Below are positions 1 through 8,766 of a DNA stretch of 64,000 nt, one piece after another. The notes beneath the pieces were generated by a model. It was not told the origin of the DNA and did no database searches. It saw only the letters and a list, made by a program, of their open reading frames with translations. Within the stretch, counting starts at the first letter, position 1. Each line of letters begins with the position of its first letter. Source of the DNA: Ktedonobacter sp. SOSP1-85 (GTDB lineage: Bacteria > Chloroflexota > Ktedonobacteria > Ktedonobacterales > Ktedonobacteraceae); the NCBI RefSeq assembly GCF_016587415.1, contig NZ_BNJI01000003.1, positions 1,364,001-1,428,000 of the forward strand, written 5' to 3'. A program made the position numbers and the translations under genes.

Positions 1-128
1 AATGTACATATTTTAACCTTTATATAAAGTTGCTTTAACAAATATTTACTATAATGAAAATGCAAGCAAGCACTGTTGTGTTATCCAACTGAACTGACGC
101 ATTTTTCTCGTGACAAAAGGACATTCCT

Positions 129-302
129 ATGCTGTGGAAACTGGCTTCGATGATTCTTCTCGATATTCTCAAGACTTTGATTGTTGAACTGGCTATAAAA
201 GTCATCTCTTCGCTTATTTCGCATTGGATCGCCTCCATGAAATCGCTCCAGGCGCAACCTTCTCCTGCCCTAGGCCTTAGCCTTGTCCCCAACGCTCTAT
301 AA
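129..302 (+). CDS. possible small hydrophobic peptide (57 aa)
   Basis: A 57-codon frame from an ATG preceded by AAAGGA with a 7-nt spacing. The product has an amphipathic or hydrophobic N-terminal half (MLWKLASMILLDILKTLIVE onward) and a short Ser/Pro-rich tail, so it could be a membrane peptide. Its TAA stop (300-302) lies in the left arm of the long hairpin at 299-374, as stops do for other genes in this window. No family is recognised. It could be a chance frame: the evidence is the ribosome binding site, the composition and the stop position. Confidence 0.35.
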   Translation: MLWKLASMILLDILKTLIVELAIKVISSLISHWIASMKSLQAQPSPALGLSLVPNAL

Positions 303-374
303 TATAATTTTGCTAGGAAATTTTACCAGGTTGTTCGAACAATCTGGTAAAATTTCCTAGCAAAATTATATTAT
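299..374. terminator. 76-nt near-perfect inverted repeat, bidirectional terminator
   Basis: Two 38-nt arms with no loop and a single G/T mismatch near the centre, where TTGTTCGAACAA is itself a palindrome. The arms are A+T-rich at their outer ends, so each strand gives a stem followed by U-rich sequence. The stop codons of both flanking convergent frames (300-302 on plus, 371-373 on minus) lie inside the arms. Confidence 0.8.
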
Positions 375-1711
375 GAGGCAAAGAGTTGATAGAAGAGTAA
401 TAGGACGCTGGCAACGAGGATGAACGCGATTATGACCAGGCTCATGCTGTGAGGCAGGCTAAGACATTGGTCTTTCATGATCGCGCGCTGGTTGCCGATC
501 CATAAAATGCTTATGACGAGCAGGGGGGCAATGATGGCTGCCAGGATGTTCGACCAGAGAATGAGCTCGATGCCGGGAATGTTGAGCGCGAGACTCATGA
601 AGGCCAGCACAACCGCTGCAAGGAGCACCAGGTAAATTCCCCTTTGCCATGCTTTTCCCCCAGAGAATGGAGACCAGCCACAGGCGCCCGAGACCGCGTA
701 GAATGTGCTTCTTAAAAGGACGGGAATGGCGACCAGGCCGGAGCCAATGAGGCCAATGGCAAAGAGATAGCGGGCCAATCTACCAGCGAGAGGCTCCAGG
801 GCATAGGCCGCGTCTATCGCGGTCAACATGGGTCTGTGGTGGACAAAGAGCGTTGAGGCGGTTGTGACCATGATAAAGTAAACAATCGTCTGGCCAATCA
901 TGGCTCCGCTCCCTACATCTAGTCGCGTGGCCCGTAATTGTTGCTTGAGCGTTCCGCCGCGTTGCTCTTCAATTTCGGCGTGTGACTGCCAAAACATAGA
1001 GTAGGGTGAGATAGTTGCACCTAGCAGGGCAACCGCACTACTGATTCCCGCCAGGTCCCACCTCATCTGTGGTATGAGCGTGTGCATAAGCACACTGCCC
1101 CAATTTGCATGCGTAAAGATGGACGCGAGGATGTAAGCGAGAAAAACCAGGCTCATCGTCAGAAAGATCTTCTTGAAGGCCTCAAAGTCAGGGCGGCAGG
1201 TAAGAAACCAGAGGGCTAGCGCGAGTGGAGCGATAAAATACCCCCAGGCAATACCCATAATGAGCTCTAGCCCACTCCCGATGGCAGCAAGGTCTGCCGC
1301 GATTAAGGCCACATTGCTGATGCTCAGCAGAAGTGAGATTGCCAGCGCCACTTTTGTTCCGTAGCGTTCAAGCAAGAGTTGCGAGAGCCCTTTCTGGCTA
1401 ACACGACCTATTTTAGCGCAGGCAAACTGCACCGCATAGTAAAGTGGCGTAGTGAATAGCAGCAGCCAGAGGTGACCATACCCTATCCTGGCTCCATCAA
1501 TGGCATAGGTGGTAACGGCTGAAGGATCATTCCCCGATGTTCCCGAAAGCAAGCCAGGCCCCAGGAGGCGTAAGAAGGCGTGCCGCCTGACCTCTGTTCC
1601 CTCAGAGGGGGCGTCTCCTGCCGATATCAATATATGCTCATGTAGAGATTTTGTTGCCCTATTTATGGTATATTGGCCCTGAGAGGCCGTTTTTTCTGTC
1701 TTCACACCCAT
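371..1711 (-). CDS. NRAMP-family divalent metal transporter, variant metal site
   Basis: A 446-aa integral membrane protein with about 11 hydrophobic segments. The start chosen is the ATG at 1711, which has GGGAGGAG six bases upstream; a longer frame from 1831 has no such site. In the family, TM1 carries DPGN and TM6 carries MPH, which together coordinate the metal. Here TM1 reads GNDPSAVTTY (residues 60-69) and TM6 reads GATISPYSMF (231-240). The Asp is kept, but the Asn is replaced, and Met and His of TM6 become Ser and Tyr. Loss of the soft Met ligand is known in NRAMP relatives that move hard cations such as Mg2+ or Al3+, so the substrate may not be Mn2+ or Fe2+. It lies downstream of a P-type ATPase on the same strand. 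Confidence 0.9.
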   Translation of the reverse strand: MGVKTEKTASQGQYTINRATKSLHEHILISAGDAPSEGTEVRRHAFLRLLGPGLLSGTSGNDPSAVTTYAIDGARIGYGHLWLLLFTTPLYYAVQFACAKIGRVSQKGLSQLLLERYGTKVALAISLLLSISNVALIAADLAAIGSGLELIMGIAWGYFIAPLALALWFLTCRPDFEAFKKIFLTMSLVFLAYILASIFTHANWGSVLMHTLIPQMRWDLAGISSAVALLGATISPYSMFWQSHAEIEEQRGGTLKQQLRATRLDVGSGAMIGQTIVYFIMVTTASTLFVHHRPMLTAIDAAYALEPLAGRLARYLFAIGLIGSGLVAIPVLLRSTFYAVSGACGWSPFSGGKAWQRGIYLVLLAAVVLAFMSLALNIPGIELILWSNILAAIIAPLLVISILWIGNQRAIMKDQCLSLPHSMSLVIIAFILVASVLLLFYQLFAS

Positions 1712-1935
1712 ACACTCCTCCCAGACTTCTTTAATGCTTCCAGGTGCGTATGTGCTCCGCTGTCTGGCGGACCTCCTGCAAAATACTGCTGGAGGAGCCA
1801 GCGGGGAGCATGGCTGGCTCTGGTGCTTCACTCATGGCAGAGTTGTAGCCAGCCGTCATGCTGGACCTGACTCTCTGCCAGAGGCCCACTGCCCTCTGCT
1901 CTTCCTGCCCTTTAGGAATGTCTGGACTTGTCAGC

Positions 1936-2184
1936 TCAATCGTCGCCGCCAATTGGTTTGGCCATGCCCTCAAGTATTTGCGAGACGAAACGCGTTGGGC
2001 GCGAGGCCAGTGGCCGATTAAGCATCTTAAAAAACGGGATAGCGGCGATAAAGATCGCGAGGGGCGGCTCAATAAACTCCAGGGCTACCGCCGCTCCGAG
2101 TTCTCCATAGTAGCCGATGGAGCGTGGTCAATCAATTTCAATCGATCCCACACGATTGGTTAATCCACGCGCCTGTTCATCCAT
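1936..2184 (-). pseudogene. small gene with in-frame TGA (unknown protein)
   Basis: From the ATG at 2182-2184, preceded by an excellent GGAGGAGATACC site, the frame reads MDEQARGLTNRVGSIEID, then TGA at 2128-2130, then stays open for 63 more codons (PRSIGYYGELGAAVALEFIE onward, including an APLAIF-like hydrophobic stretch) to a TGA at 1936-1938. A single TGG-to-TGA change would explain it. Another frame continues with charged sequence to 1731 (EEQRAVGLWQRVRSS and beyond), which may be a frameshifted remainder of the same gene. The protein family is not recognised. It sits between the P-type ATPase and the NRAMP gene on the same strand. Confidence 0.55.
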
Positions 2185-2243
2185 GGTATCTCCTCCAAAG
2201 GTTTTTAGTGGGCGTCCGCTAAATGAGAAGGGATAAAATTTTT

Positions 2244-2302
2244 GTGGGGACACCCCATGTCCCGGCAGGAGGGTTTCCCTCCTGCACCTCCCTTTTTAGG
2301 GG
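2244..2302. repeat. double-hairpin dispersed repeat, copy 1
   Basis: Contains GGGGACACCCC, then a GGCAGGAGGG / CCCTCCTGC hairpin, then CCTTTTTAGGGG. The same arrangement recurs at 18091-18140. It lies just downstream of the P-type ATPase stop and could act as its terminator, since the minus-strand gene ends at 2312. Confidence 0.6.
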
Positions 2303-2311
2303 TTGCACTAT

Positions 2312-5300
2312 TTATAAGACGTTCGCTAATGGAGCCTGTCGTAAACGTAGCTGTGGTAGAGGCACTACAGGGATAAACGTAGTCAGGTGATGGATAATAA
2401 CGGCTGCAATTGCTCCAGCGCCAATCAGTGTCCATCCAAGCGGTCCCGGCATCACAAGCCTGAGGAAGCTGCGCAGAGGTGGCATAGTAAATGTTGCCAG
2501 GAGCACTCCAGCGGAGATCGCTACGGCTCCAAAGACGGTGCGCGTGAGCGTCTCTTCAGTTCTGCCAGCGTCAAGCGTCTGGGCGAGCTGGGTGACTACG
2601 ATACTGGCAAAGGCCACCGAGCGCGCCTCTGCTATGCCTGAGCTGAGCATAATGATATACGAGGCAAGCGCCGGGAGAGCGCTTGCCACTGCGCGACGCA
2701 CAATATCATCGTACAGCGGCTTGCCAAGCGCCGCCATTCCCTCGCGTTCCAGGCCCGCGAGATCGCGATGCTCAGGCTCTTGCATGGCTACGGCAGTTGC
2801 TGGCAGTACATCCGTGATGACGTTCATCGCCAGAATTTGACGGGCATTGAGCGGGAAGTTGAGCGCCAGGAGACTCGCGCCAACGACCAGTCCCAGCTCA
2901 CCTAGATTGCCGCCTAAGAGCAAGCCAAGTGCCCGGCGAATGTTGCGCCAGAAACTGCGTCCCTCAACCAGGGTCTCCACCAGGGTCGAGAAATCATCGT
3001 CAACGAGTACGACATCTGCAGTCTGGCGGGCAACCTCTGTACCTCCGCGACCCATGGCGACTCCGACATCTGCCAGGCGGAGCGCGGGCGCGTCATTGAC
3101 GCCATCGCCAGTCATAGCGACGGTATGGCCATACTGGCGTAGCCGCTCGATAATGCGTAGCTTGTCCAGCGGGGTCGCCCTGGCAATGACGGTTATATGC
3201 TCCAGGCACGCGCCCAACTCATCGTCGGACAACGTCGCCATTTCAGCGGCATTGAGCACGCCATCCCCACTCGCTAGCAGTCCTGCCTCACGCGCAATGG
3301 TTCGTGCTGTGAGCGGATGGTCGCCAGTGATCATGATGACACGTACCCCGGCGTCGCGACAGCGCTGTACTGCCGCCTGCACCGTTGGGCGCAATGGGTC
3401 ACTGATACCCAGAAAGCCGAGCGCCGTCAGTGCTTGTGGATCATCCAGCGGCATATCGGGAGGTCCTTCCGCGACCATGAGTACGCGTAGTCCTCGCTCA
3501 GCCAGGTGCTGGGAGCGTGTAAGCAGCTCCTGTCGGCCAGCCTCATCGAGGGGTTGTTTCTCTCCATGGAGCTTGATTGCGCGACAGCATGGGATCAAGG
3601 CCTCTGGAGCGCCCTTGATACAGAGGCGTTTCAGCGCAAGCGTGGTGTAGAAAGAGCGCAAGGGATCAAAGGCCAACTCTGCCTCGCGCTTGACGTGCAA
3701 TTGCTCATCGAGGTCAGCCTTCTGTGCTCCACGAATCACGGCGAGGTCCGTGGGGTGAGAGGCGGCATCGGGCGCATCGGGATGTGGACTGGCGAGGGCC
3801 GCCGTGAGCAGCACATGCCGGGCATCGTCCGAGAGTGCGTTCGAAATTGGCGCCTCGTGCTCGTTGTCTGTAACCAGGCTGAGCGCGAGTTGTCCCTGAG
3901 TTAACGTGCCGGTTTTGTCGGTACAGGCGACATCGACTCTACCGAGCGCCTCGACGGCTGAAAGGCGCCGGACAACGGCATTGCGGCTGGCCAGGCGGCG
4001 TGCGACCGCTGCCTCACTGGCGCTGGCCAGGAGGGGCAGACCCTCGGGGATGGCCGCCAGCACGATGGTTACTCCCGTGGCCAGTTGCGCGGCCAGGGGT
4101 CGTTTGAGCAGCAGCCCTGACACGATGACGATGACGCCTCCCGCCAGTGAGAGTGGCAAGAGGGTCTTAAGCATGCGATTCAGGCGCACACCCAGCGGAC
4201 TCTGTTCGGTCTCCTCGACCGCCAGGGCGGCGGCAGTCGCACCCATACGTGTCTGGTGCCCCACCGCGACCACAACCGCTTGCCCGGTGCCGGTTGTCAC
4301 ATCGCTCCCCTCCATCACGATACGGCTGCTATCCGTTCCTCCAACCGTCACTTTGGCGACTGGTAGGGATTCACCTGTGAGCATCGCCTCATCTACCTCC
4401 AGACCTTGAGCGCTTAAGACACGCGCATCGGCGGCGACGTGTTCGCCTGGTGTAAGCAAGAGCACATCCCCAGGTACCACTTCTTTCGCTGGCACACTTA
4501 TGGGCTGGCTATCTCGCAGGACGTGCGCCGTTGAAGACTCCATTTGTTCCAGCGCCTCCGCGACCCGGTTGGCCTTATGCTCTTGCCAGGCGCCAATAGA
4601 GACGTTTGCCAGGATGGTCGCGCTGATGATGGCAAAGTCGCCAGGCGCGCCTAACAGGAGTGAGAGACCCGCTCCGGCGGCATACACAGCGATCAGCGGC
4701 GAGCGCACCTGGTCCAGGAACGTCGAAAGAAGCTCAAAGCGCCGCGCTCGTGGCGCCTCTTTGTGGTGCCGTGCCGCAGCCTCTACGTTGCTAAGTCCCT
4801 GCTCTGAGGTTTTTAGGGCCTGTAGGACTGCCTCTGGCTCGCGTTGCCCCCAACGCTCAGGATGGGGATCGGTGAAATGAGAGATGGCTGAACCGGGTCT
4901 CTCCCCGCCGCGCAGGCGTAACCATCCATCAAAAATGGCTCCGAGCGTGGCGATAGAGACAACACGTGAGGCTGGCACCAGGCCCCTCGCTATCCCACGA
5001 AAGCCTAGCCCAGCACCAATAATGTTCGCGACGCTAGACCAGGCAACGGCATCGCGCATAGTCTCGTCACAGCGAGCGCCCGCCTCCACAATGGCTGCGA
5101 CAGCCTTAATATCGGGTGCCAGCAGGTCGACACAGGCCGGAAGGCGTGTGTGTTCATTGGTCATACCGATTGCCAGGTCACAGGCGTCAAAGGCGGCCGC
5201 CGCCCCGGCGTGGTCCGCGACAAAGGCGACTCTCGCCCCTGTTTGCTGCTTCATATGAATGGCTTCAACGGCATTATCTCTATCAACAAGAGATACATGA

Positions 5301-7168
5301 GCACGCGTAGCCAGGGCCTGGGCCGCCATTTGATCATGCTCTACCAGGACACCCAGCTCTACCTTGTTTCGCTGGCAAGTTTCGACAAGATCGCTCACAC
5401 CTGGCGTAATGGCTGGCCTGAGCGCGAAGATACCAAGCGGGCGCGGCTTACGCTGAGAGCGCAGCACCAGGACGGTGTTACCGCTCTGGCGTAAGGGTGC
5501 GGCCTCGGGCAGTGCTGCCCAGTCCTCGACGTAGCCAAGCATATACTGTGTGCCTTCGATGGTCGCTGTGGCCCTGGTGCCATCAAAGGTCGCGCTGGGA
5601 AGAGTTAAACTCTTCGTGCTACCAAAGACGCCTCCCCAGGGAAAGCCAGCAGCGGCGGTTATCTCTTGCGCAAGCGCTAGAAGCTGGGTTGGATCATAGC
5701 TCTCGTCCAGAGAGAGTGTGCTCGCCAGTTCCAGGTGATCACTGAGCAGGCGCGCGCCATCTAGAAAGACGCAGTCTGGGCGACGGATTTGGCGATCCGG
5801 TCGTGTCCCTACAATGACATTCCCGGCTCGCAGCACACGCGCGGCCGCCCGATGTTCCGAGCTATCCAGGCCAATCATAGCCGGTCGAGGATTGACCAGG
5901 AGCAGGGCCACAAGCGTCCGGGTCCAGGAATGGGTAAGCAGGGCTGTTCCCGCTGCATACACCAGCGAGAGGGGGCTTACCACCTGTAGATAACGCTCAA
6001 AGAGCGTTGGTGCGACCGGCGCCGGGCGCGGGGCTGGTGTAAAGGCCTCAAATGAGGCATCGCGCTGTAGGCGCAAGGTAAAGGGGCCACCAAAGAGGAG
6101 AGCACCGGGGGGTATGGTGCCTCCTGGATAGACAGGCATCGGCAGAGCATCGCGTCCAATCGCGGTGCCTCTTCCCTCTATAACAGAGGCTGCCAGAGAT
6201 GTACGCTCACCCGCCTCAAGTCCAATGATAGCATCCGGTTGAGCCGAAGGAGCCTGCGCAATCTGTTCTTCATACTTTCGCCAGGTTTTCCGCTGCTCAT
6301 ACGTCTCAGTAGCGAGGAGCAGCGAATCAGCCTCATTGACGCTTAGAGCCAGGGCATTGTTGGAGAGGGTCTGCGTAATTATGCCTGGAATGCTAAAGAA
6401 AAGGTCGGCCCCAGTTCGCCCTAATAGCTTGCGCGCACCATAGCGAATAGGCGGGATACTCTGAAGGATACCGAGAATACTGGCGACCTGGGTCGCAACG
6501 TCGGCGCCTGGAAGTGGTTCCTGAATGCTTAGAAGTCGGCGTGTAGCGAGGAGTCCAAGCCCCAACGCGGCTCCGATGGAGCGCATAGTGCTGCGGACTA
6601 ATGGTCCTAAATCAAGCGGATCACTCAGCTGTTTCTCATCGGGAACGTCTGGCAAATCCACGCCCACGATGTCGGCGATAATATCCTCTAGCTCCACCTC
6701 ATGCTCAGTATACTCGACGAGTAGGCGCCCGGTAAGACCATTTGCGGTAACATGTACGCCAGGTCGCTGCTCCATTTGTTTTATGAGACGCTTAGCCAGC
6801 GTCGGATCACACTCTAAGCCGCGTACCGGGATACGCATACGGAGGGTTTGACCCTGTCGTTCCTTTTTAATAGATGAGCGAACGGGTCTATGACTGGAGG
6901 CTGGCTGCTCCGTAGGGATAGTCTCCGTAGATGGTTCAAGTCTCTGTAGCCTCTCAAGAAGGGCTGGCTCACTGGTGAGGTGTGGATCAAATTGAATAAG
7001 CACATTCTCTGTAAGAGGATTGGCCTGCGCACGCTGCACACCGGCTACATGGCGAAGCTCTGTTTCCAGGTGTTGTATCCCCTGGCCAGACCAACCTGGC
7101 ATATGTACCCGTATTCTCCCTGGTATCGCGTGTAGAACCTGGGCTTGCCCAGCGACAGCTATGCCCAT
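2312..7168 (-). CDS. CtpI-like tandem cation-transporting P-type ATPase
   Basis: A 1618-aa protein, matching the unusual size of mycobacterial CtpI-type pumps. The ATG at 7168 is preferred over an upstream extension because that extension runs through repeat DNA (7222-7344). Order: an HMA-like fold (about residues 8-65, HAIPGRIRVHMPGW), a second HMA-like segment, then a degenerate P-type ATPase half in which the phosphorylation motif is reduced to FLDGARLL near residue 465, then a complete P2-like ATPase. The active half has TGES near 931, PEGLP in TM4, DKTGTLT near 1081, KGAPEALIPCC, and GDGVNDAPAL near 1352, followed by about six C-terminal membrane helices. It is expected to move a divalent cation using ATP, but the ion cannot be read from the sequence. 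The 96-aa membrane protein gene just upstream is probably co-transcribed. Confidence 0.9.
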   Translation of the reverse strand: MGIAVAGQAQVLHAIPGRIRVHMPGWSGQGIQHLETELRHVAGVQRAQANPLTENVLIQFDPHLTSEPALLERLQRLEPSTETIPTEQPASSHRPVRSSIKKERQGQTLRMRIPVRGLECDPTLAKRLIKQMEQRPGVHVTANGLTGRLLVEYTEHEVELEDIIADIVGVDLPDVPDEKQLSDPLDLGPLVRSTMRSIGAALGLGLLATRRLLSIQEPLPGADVATQVASILGILQSIPPIRYGARKLLGRTGADLFFSIPGIITQTLSNNALALSVNEADSLLLATETYEQRKTWRKYEEQIAQAPSAQPDAIIGLEAGERTSLAASVIEGRGTAIGRDALPMPVYPGGTIPPGALLFGGPFTLRLQRDASFEAFTPAPRPAPVAPTLFERYLQVVSPLSLVYAAGTALLTHSWTRTLVALLLVNPRPAMIGLDSSEHRAAARVLRAGNVIVGTRPDRQIRRPDCVFLDGARLLSDHLELASTLSLDESYDPTQLLALAQEITAAAGFPWGGVFGSTKSLTLPSATFDGTRATATIEGTQYMLGYVEDWAALPEAAPLRQSGNTVLVLRSQRKPRPLGIFALRPAITPGVSDLVETCQRNKVELGVLVEHDQMAAQALATRAHVSLVDRDNAVEAIHMKQQTGARVAFVADHAGAAAAFDACDLAIGMTNEHTRLPACVDLLAPDIKAVAAIVEAGARCDETMRDAVAWSSVANIIGAGLGFRGIARGLVPASRVVSIATLGAIFDGWLRLRGGERPGSAISHFTDPHPERWGQREPEAVLQALKTSEQGLSNVEAAARHHKEAPRARRFELLSTFLDQVRSPLIAVYAAGAGLSLLLGAPGDFAIISATILANVSIGAWQEHKANRVAEALEQMESSTAHVLRDSQPISVPAKEVVPGDVLLLTPGEHVAADARVLSAQGLEVDEAMLTGESLPVAKVTVGGTDSSRIVMEGSDVTTGTGQAVVVAVGHQTRMGATAAALAVEETEQSPLGVRLNRMLKTLLPLSLAGGVIVIVSGLLLKRPLAAQLATGVTIVLAAIPEGLPLLASASEAAVARRLASRNAVVRRLSAVEALGRVDVACTDKTGTLTQGQLALSLVTDNEHEAPISNALSDDARHVLLTAALASPHPDAPDAASHPTDLAVIRGAQKADLDEQLHVKREAELAFDPLRSFYTTLALKRLCIKGAPEALIPCCRAIKLHGEKQPLDEAGRQELLTRSQHLAERGLRVLMVAEGPPDMPLDDPQALTALGFLGISDPLRPTVQAAVQRCRDAGVRVIMITGDHPLTARTIAREAGLLASGDGVLNAAEMATLSDDELGACLEHITVIARATPLDKLRIIERLRQYGHTVAMTGDGVNDAPALRLADVGVAMGRGGTEVARQTADVVLVDDDFSTLVETLVEGRSFWRNIRRALGLLLGGNLGELGLVVGASLLALNFPLNARQILAMNVITDVLPATAVAMQEPEHRDLAGLEREGMAALGKPLYDDIVRRAVASALPALASYIIMLSSGIAEARSVAFASIVVTQLAQTLDAGRTEETLTRTVFGAVAISAGVLLATFTMPPLRSFLRLVMPGPLGWTLIGAGAIAAVIIHHLTTFIPVVPLPQLRLRQAPLANVL

Positions 7169-7221
7169 AACAGCCCCCAATTTCTTGCTCAAATACAATA
7201 CACAGCAAAGCATACCCCTTG

Positions 7222-7274
7222 TGCAGGGGCGGAGCTTGCTCGGCCTCTGAGTCCATGCCAGCATGGAGCCTACA
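7222..7274. repeat. GAGTCCATGCCAGCATGGA repeat family, copy 1
   Basis: Ends in GAGTCCATGCCAGCATGG followed by AGCCTACA, preceded by GGGGCGGAGCTTGCTC. The right part contains the palindrome TCCATGC-CA-GCATGGA. Related copies lie at 7293-7344, 9981-10076 and 31677-31775. Confidence 0.75.
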
Positions 7275-7292
7275 ACGGAGAGTTCAGACCTC

Positions 7293-7344
7293 TTAAGAGG
7301 CAGAGTTTGCTCGACCTCTGAGTCCATGCCAGCATGGAGCCTAC
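7293..7344. repeat. GAGTCCATGCCAGCATGGA repeat family, copy 2
   Basis: Tandem neighbour of the 7222-7274 copy, differing at a few positions (AAGAGGCAGAGTTTGCTCG in the left part). Its right end runs into the stop codon region of the 96-aa gene (7341), so the repeat borders the end of that coding sequence. Confidence 0.75.
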
Positions 7345-7631
7345 CTATCCTGATTTATAGATTTGGTCGCAGGGTCAGTGGGTTGCTGCTGATTGGTTGT
7401 TGCAGCTTGCCCATTAGCTTGTGGAGAGCTTTCGGCTGAAACACGCCCTTTCTGGAAACCATGAGCCATGCTCTTGCCAAATGAAGCGGCTGTCTCTCCA
7501 GCTATCAATGCACCTGCGAGGCCATAGACGGCCCCTTTGCGTAGAAGTTTACGTGCCTTTGGCGAGAAGATCGCCGCAGTTACCACTGCTGTAGCAGCTA
7601 CCTCCGGCTCCGCGAAATCTTCAAGAGCCAT
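7341..7631 (-). CDS. small single-helix membrane protein, possible ATPase partner
   Basis: A 96-aa protein starting at an ATG with AGAGAGG upstream. One hydrophobic or Gly/Ala-rich helix (about residues 34-55, RKGAVYGLAGALIAGETAAS) follows a basic SPKARKLLRK segment; the C-terminal 35 residues are polar and low in complexity (Gln, Thr, Ser, Pro). Its gene lies immediately upstream of the CtpI-like ATPase on the same strand. In mycobacteria, small PacL/DUF1490 membrane proteins are encoded next to P-type ATPases and scaffold them. This protein resembles that arrangement in size and topology, though I see no clear sequence match; DUF5132-like proteins are an alternative. Confidence 0.75.
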   Translation of the reverse strand: MALEDFAEPEVAATAVVTAAIFSPKARKLLRKGAVYGLAGALIAGETAASFGKSMAHGFQKGRVSAESSPQANGQAATTNQQQPTDPATKSINQDR

Positions 7632-7884
7632 ATTGCTACCTCTCTTTGAGAAAATCTGTCACGTAGTACAACAATTTGAGGAATCCATCCCACCAGCACA
7701 AAACACCTATCCTTAAGGAATAGTTGAAAGAAGATAAATACGCAAAGTCGGTTTATAAAATTTGGCTTAGTAGAGAAAACACGCCCCTGTCTTACAGGTA
7801 GTAACAATATGGCACCCAATATGCCACCATCTTGAGTGCCTGTGCTATGCTGTATGCACCAATAGTCTCTAAAGGTGGATATGT

Positions 7885-8715
7885 ATGCATTATGCCAGCC
7901 AGTGGCGTTGCGATATCGCCCGGCGTATCGCGCCCATTATCGCCCGTAATCCTGCTATCAGCGCCATTATGGTAAGTGGCTCGACCTCGCGCGACCGTGC
8001 TGATAGCTTCTCCGACATTGAGATTGGTGTCTTCTGGTCGCGTCCGCCGCGTGATGAGGAGCGCATGGCACCCATCGAGCCAGCGGGTGGTACCTTCTGG
8101 GAGCTGGACCCTTATGATCCCGAGGATGAGGTCTGGATGGAGGAGTGGGGCCTCAACGAGCTGAAAATCGATATGCGCAACATGACTGTTGAGAGCCTTG
8201 AGTACCAACTGCAGGCCGTCCTCGTGGAGCACGACACCACCCCCTTTCGCCAGTACACGCTCTCAGCCGTGCAGCATGGTATCCCACTGTATGGTCACGA
8301 GATCATCCAAGGCTGGCAGGAGCGCCTCGTTGCCTATCCTGTAGGCTTGCAAGAGGCCATGGTGCGGCGCTATATCGCTGGCGATCTGCGTGAGTGGTGC
8401 TGGTGGATCGATCAGCTCCTCAGTCGTGGCGATACCCCGCTCGTCTACCAATCCTTCAATGAAGCCATCTTTAGCATCATCAGCATCCTTATGGGTCTCA
8501 ACAAGATCTACCATCCCGGCTACAAGTGGTTGAAATACTCCCTGGCCGAGATGCCCATCCAGCCTGAGAATCTGGGCGAACGCATCCAACAGGCTTACCT
8601 GCTTGCTCCCCACCAGGGATTTGCCACCATCCAGTCCCTGGTCCTTGAGAGCTACGACCTGGCAGCCCAGGCCCTCCCCCAGCGCAAGCGCTTCGAGCAA
8701 GCGCCTTCCCACTAG
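7885..8715 (+). CDS. nucleotidyltransferase-fold protein (MNT type)
   Basis: A 276-aa soluble protein. Residues about 28-52 carry the polymerase-beta-type nucleotidyltransferase signature: GSTSRDR followed by SDIEIGVFW, giving the GS...D-x-E/D metal-binding pair. The remainder is mostly helical with many Trp residues (EWCWWIDQLL), as in DUF4037 or aminoglycoside nucleotidyltransferase-like proteins. The substrate cannot be predicted; antibiotic nucleotidylation or a small-molecule role are both possible. The ATG has AAAGGTGG six bases upstream. Its TAG stop lies inside the left arm of the hairpin at 8709-8747, which separates it from the convergent MFS gene. Confidence 0.85.
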   Translation: MHYASQWRCDIARRIAPIIARNPAISAIMVSGSTSRDRADSFSDIEIGVFWSRPPRDEERMAPIEPAGGTFWELDPYDPEDEVWMEEWGLNELKIDMRNMTVESLEYQLQAVLVEHDTTPFRQYTLSAVQHGIPLYGHEIIQGWQERLVAYPVGLQEAMVRRYIAGDLREWCWWIDQLLSRGDTPLVYQSFNEAIFSIISILMGLNKIYHPGYKWLKYSLAEMPIQPENLGERIQQAYLLAPHQGFATIQSLVLESYDLAAQALPQRKRFEQAPSH

Positions 8716-8747
8716 TAGCCGCGTACACAAGTAGCGGCTACTAGTGG
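8709..8747. terminator. hairpin between convergent genes, GCGTAC family
   Basis: 14-nt perfect arms (CCACTAGTAGCCGC / GCGGCTACTAGTGG) around GTACACAAGTA. It contains the AGTAGCCGCGTAC motif shared with repeats at 12495, 35745, 48651 and 60341. The stop codon of the upstream gene is in the left arm. Confidence 0.75.
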
Positions 8748-8766
8748 AGAGAGAGGTTTGTAAGCA

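Noticed and set aside
2847..3650. 267-codon plus-strand frame inside the P-type ATPase gene
   Set aside because: Ser/Arg-rich antisense shadow of a strongly supported coding region with intact P-type ATPase motifs.
8263..8730. 155-codon minus-strand frame
   Set aside because: Antisense to the nucleotidyltransferase, whose GSxS...SDIE signature is clear.
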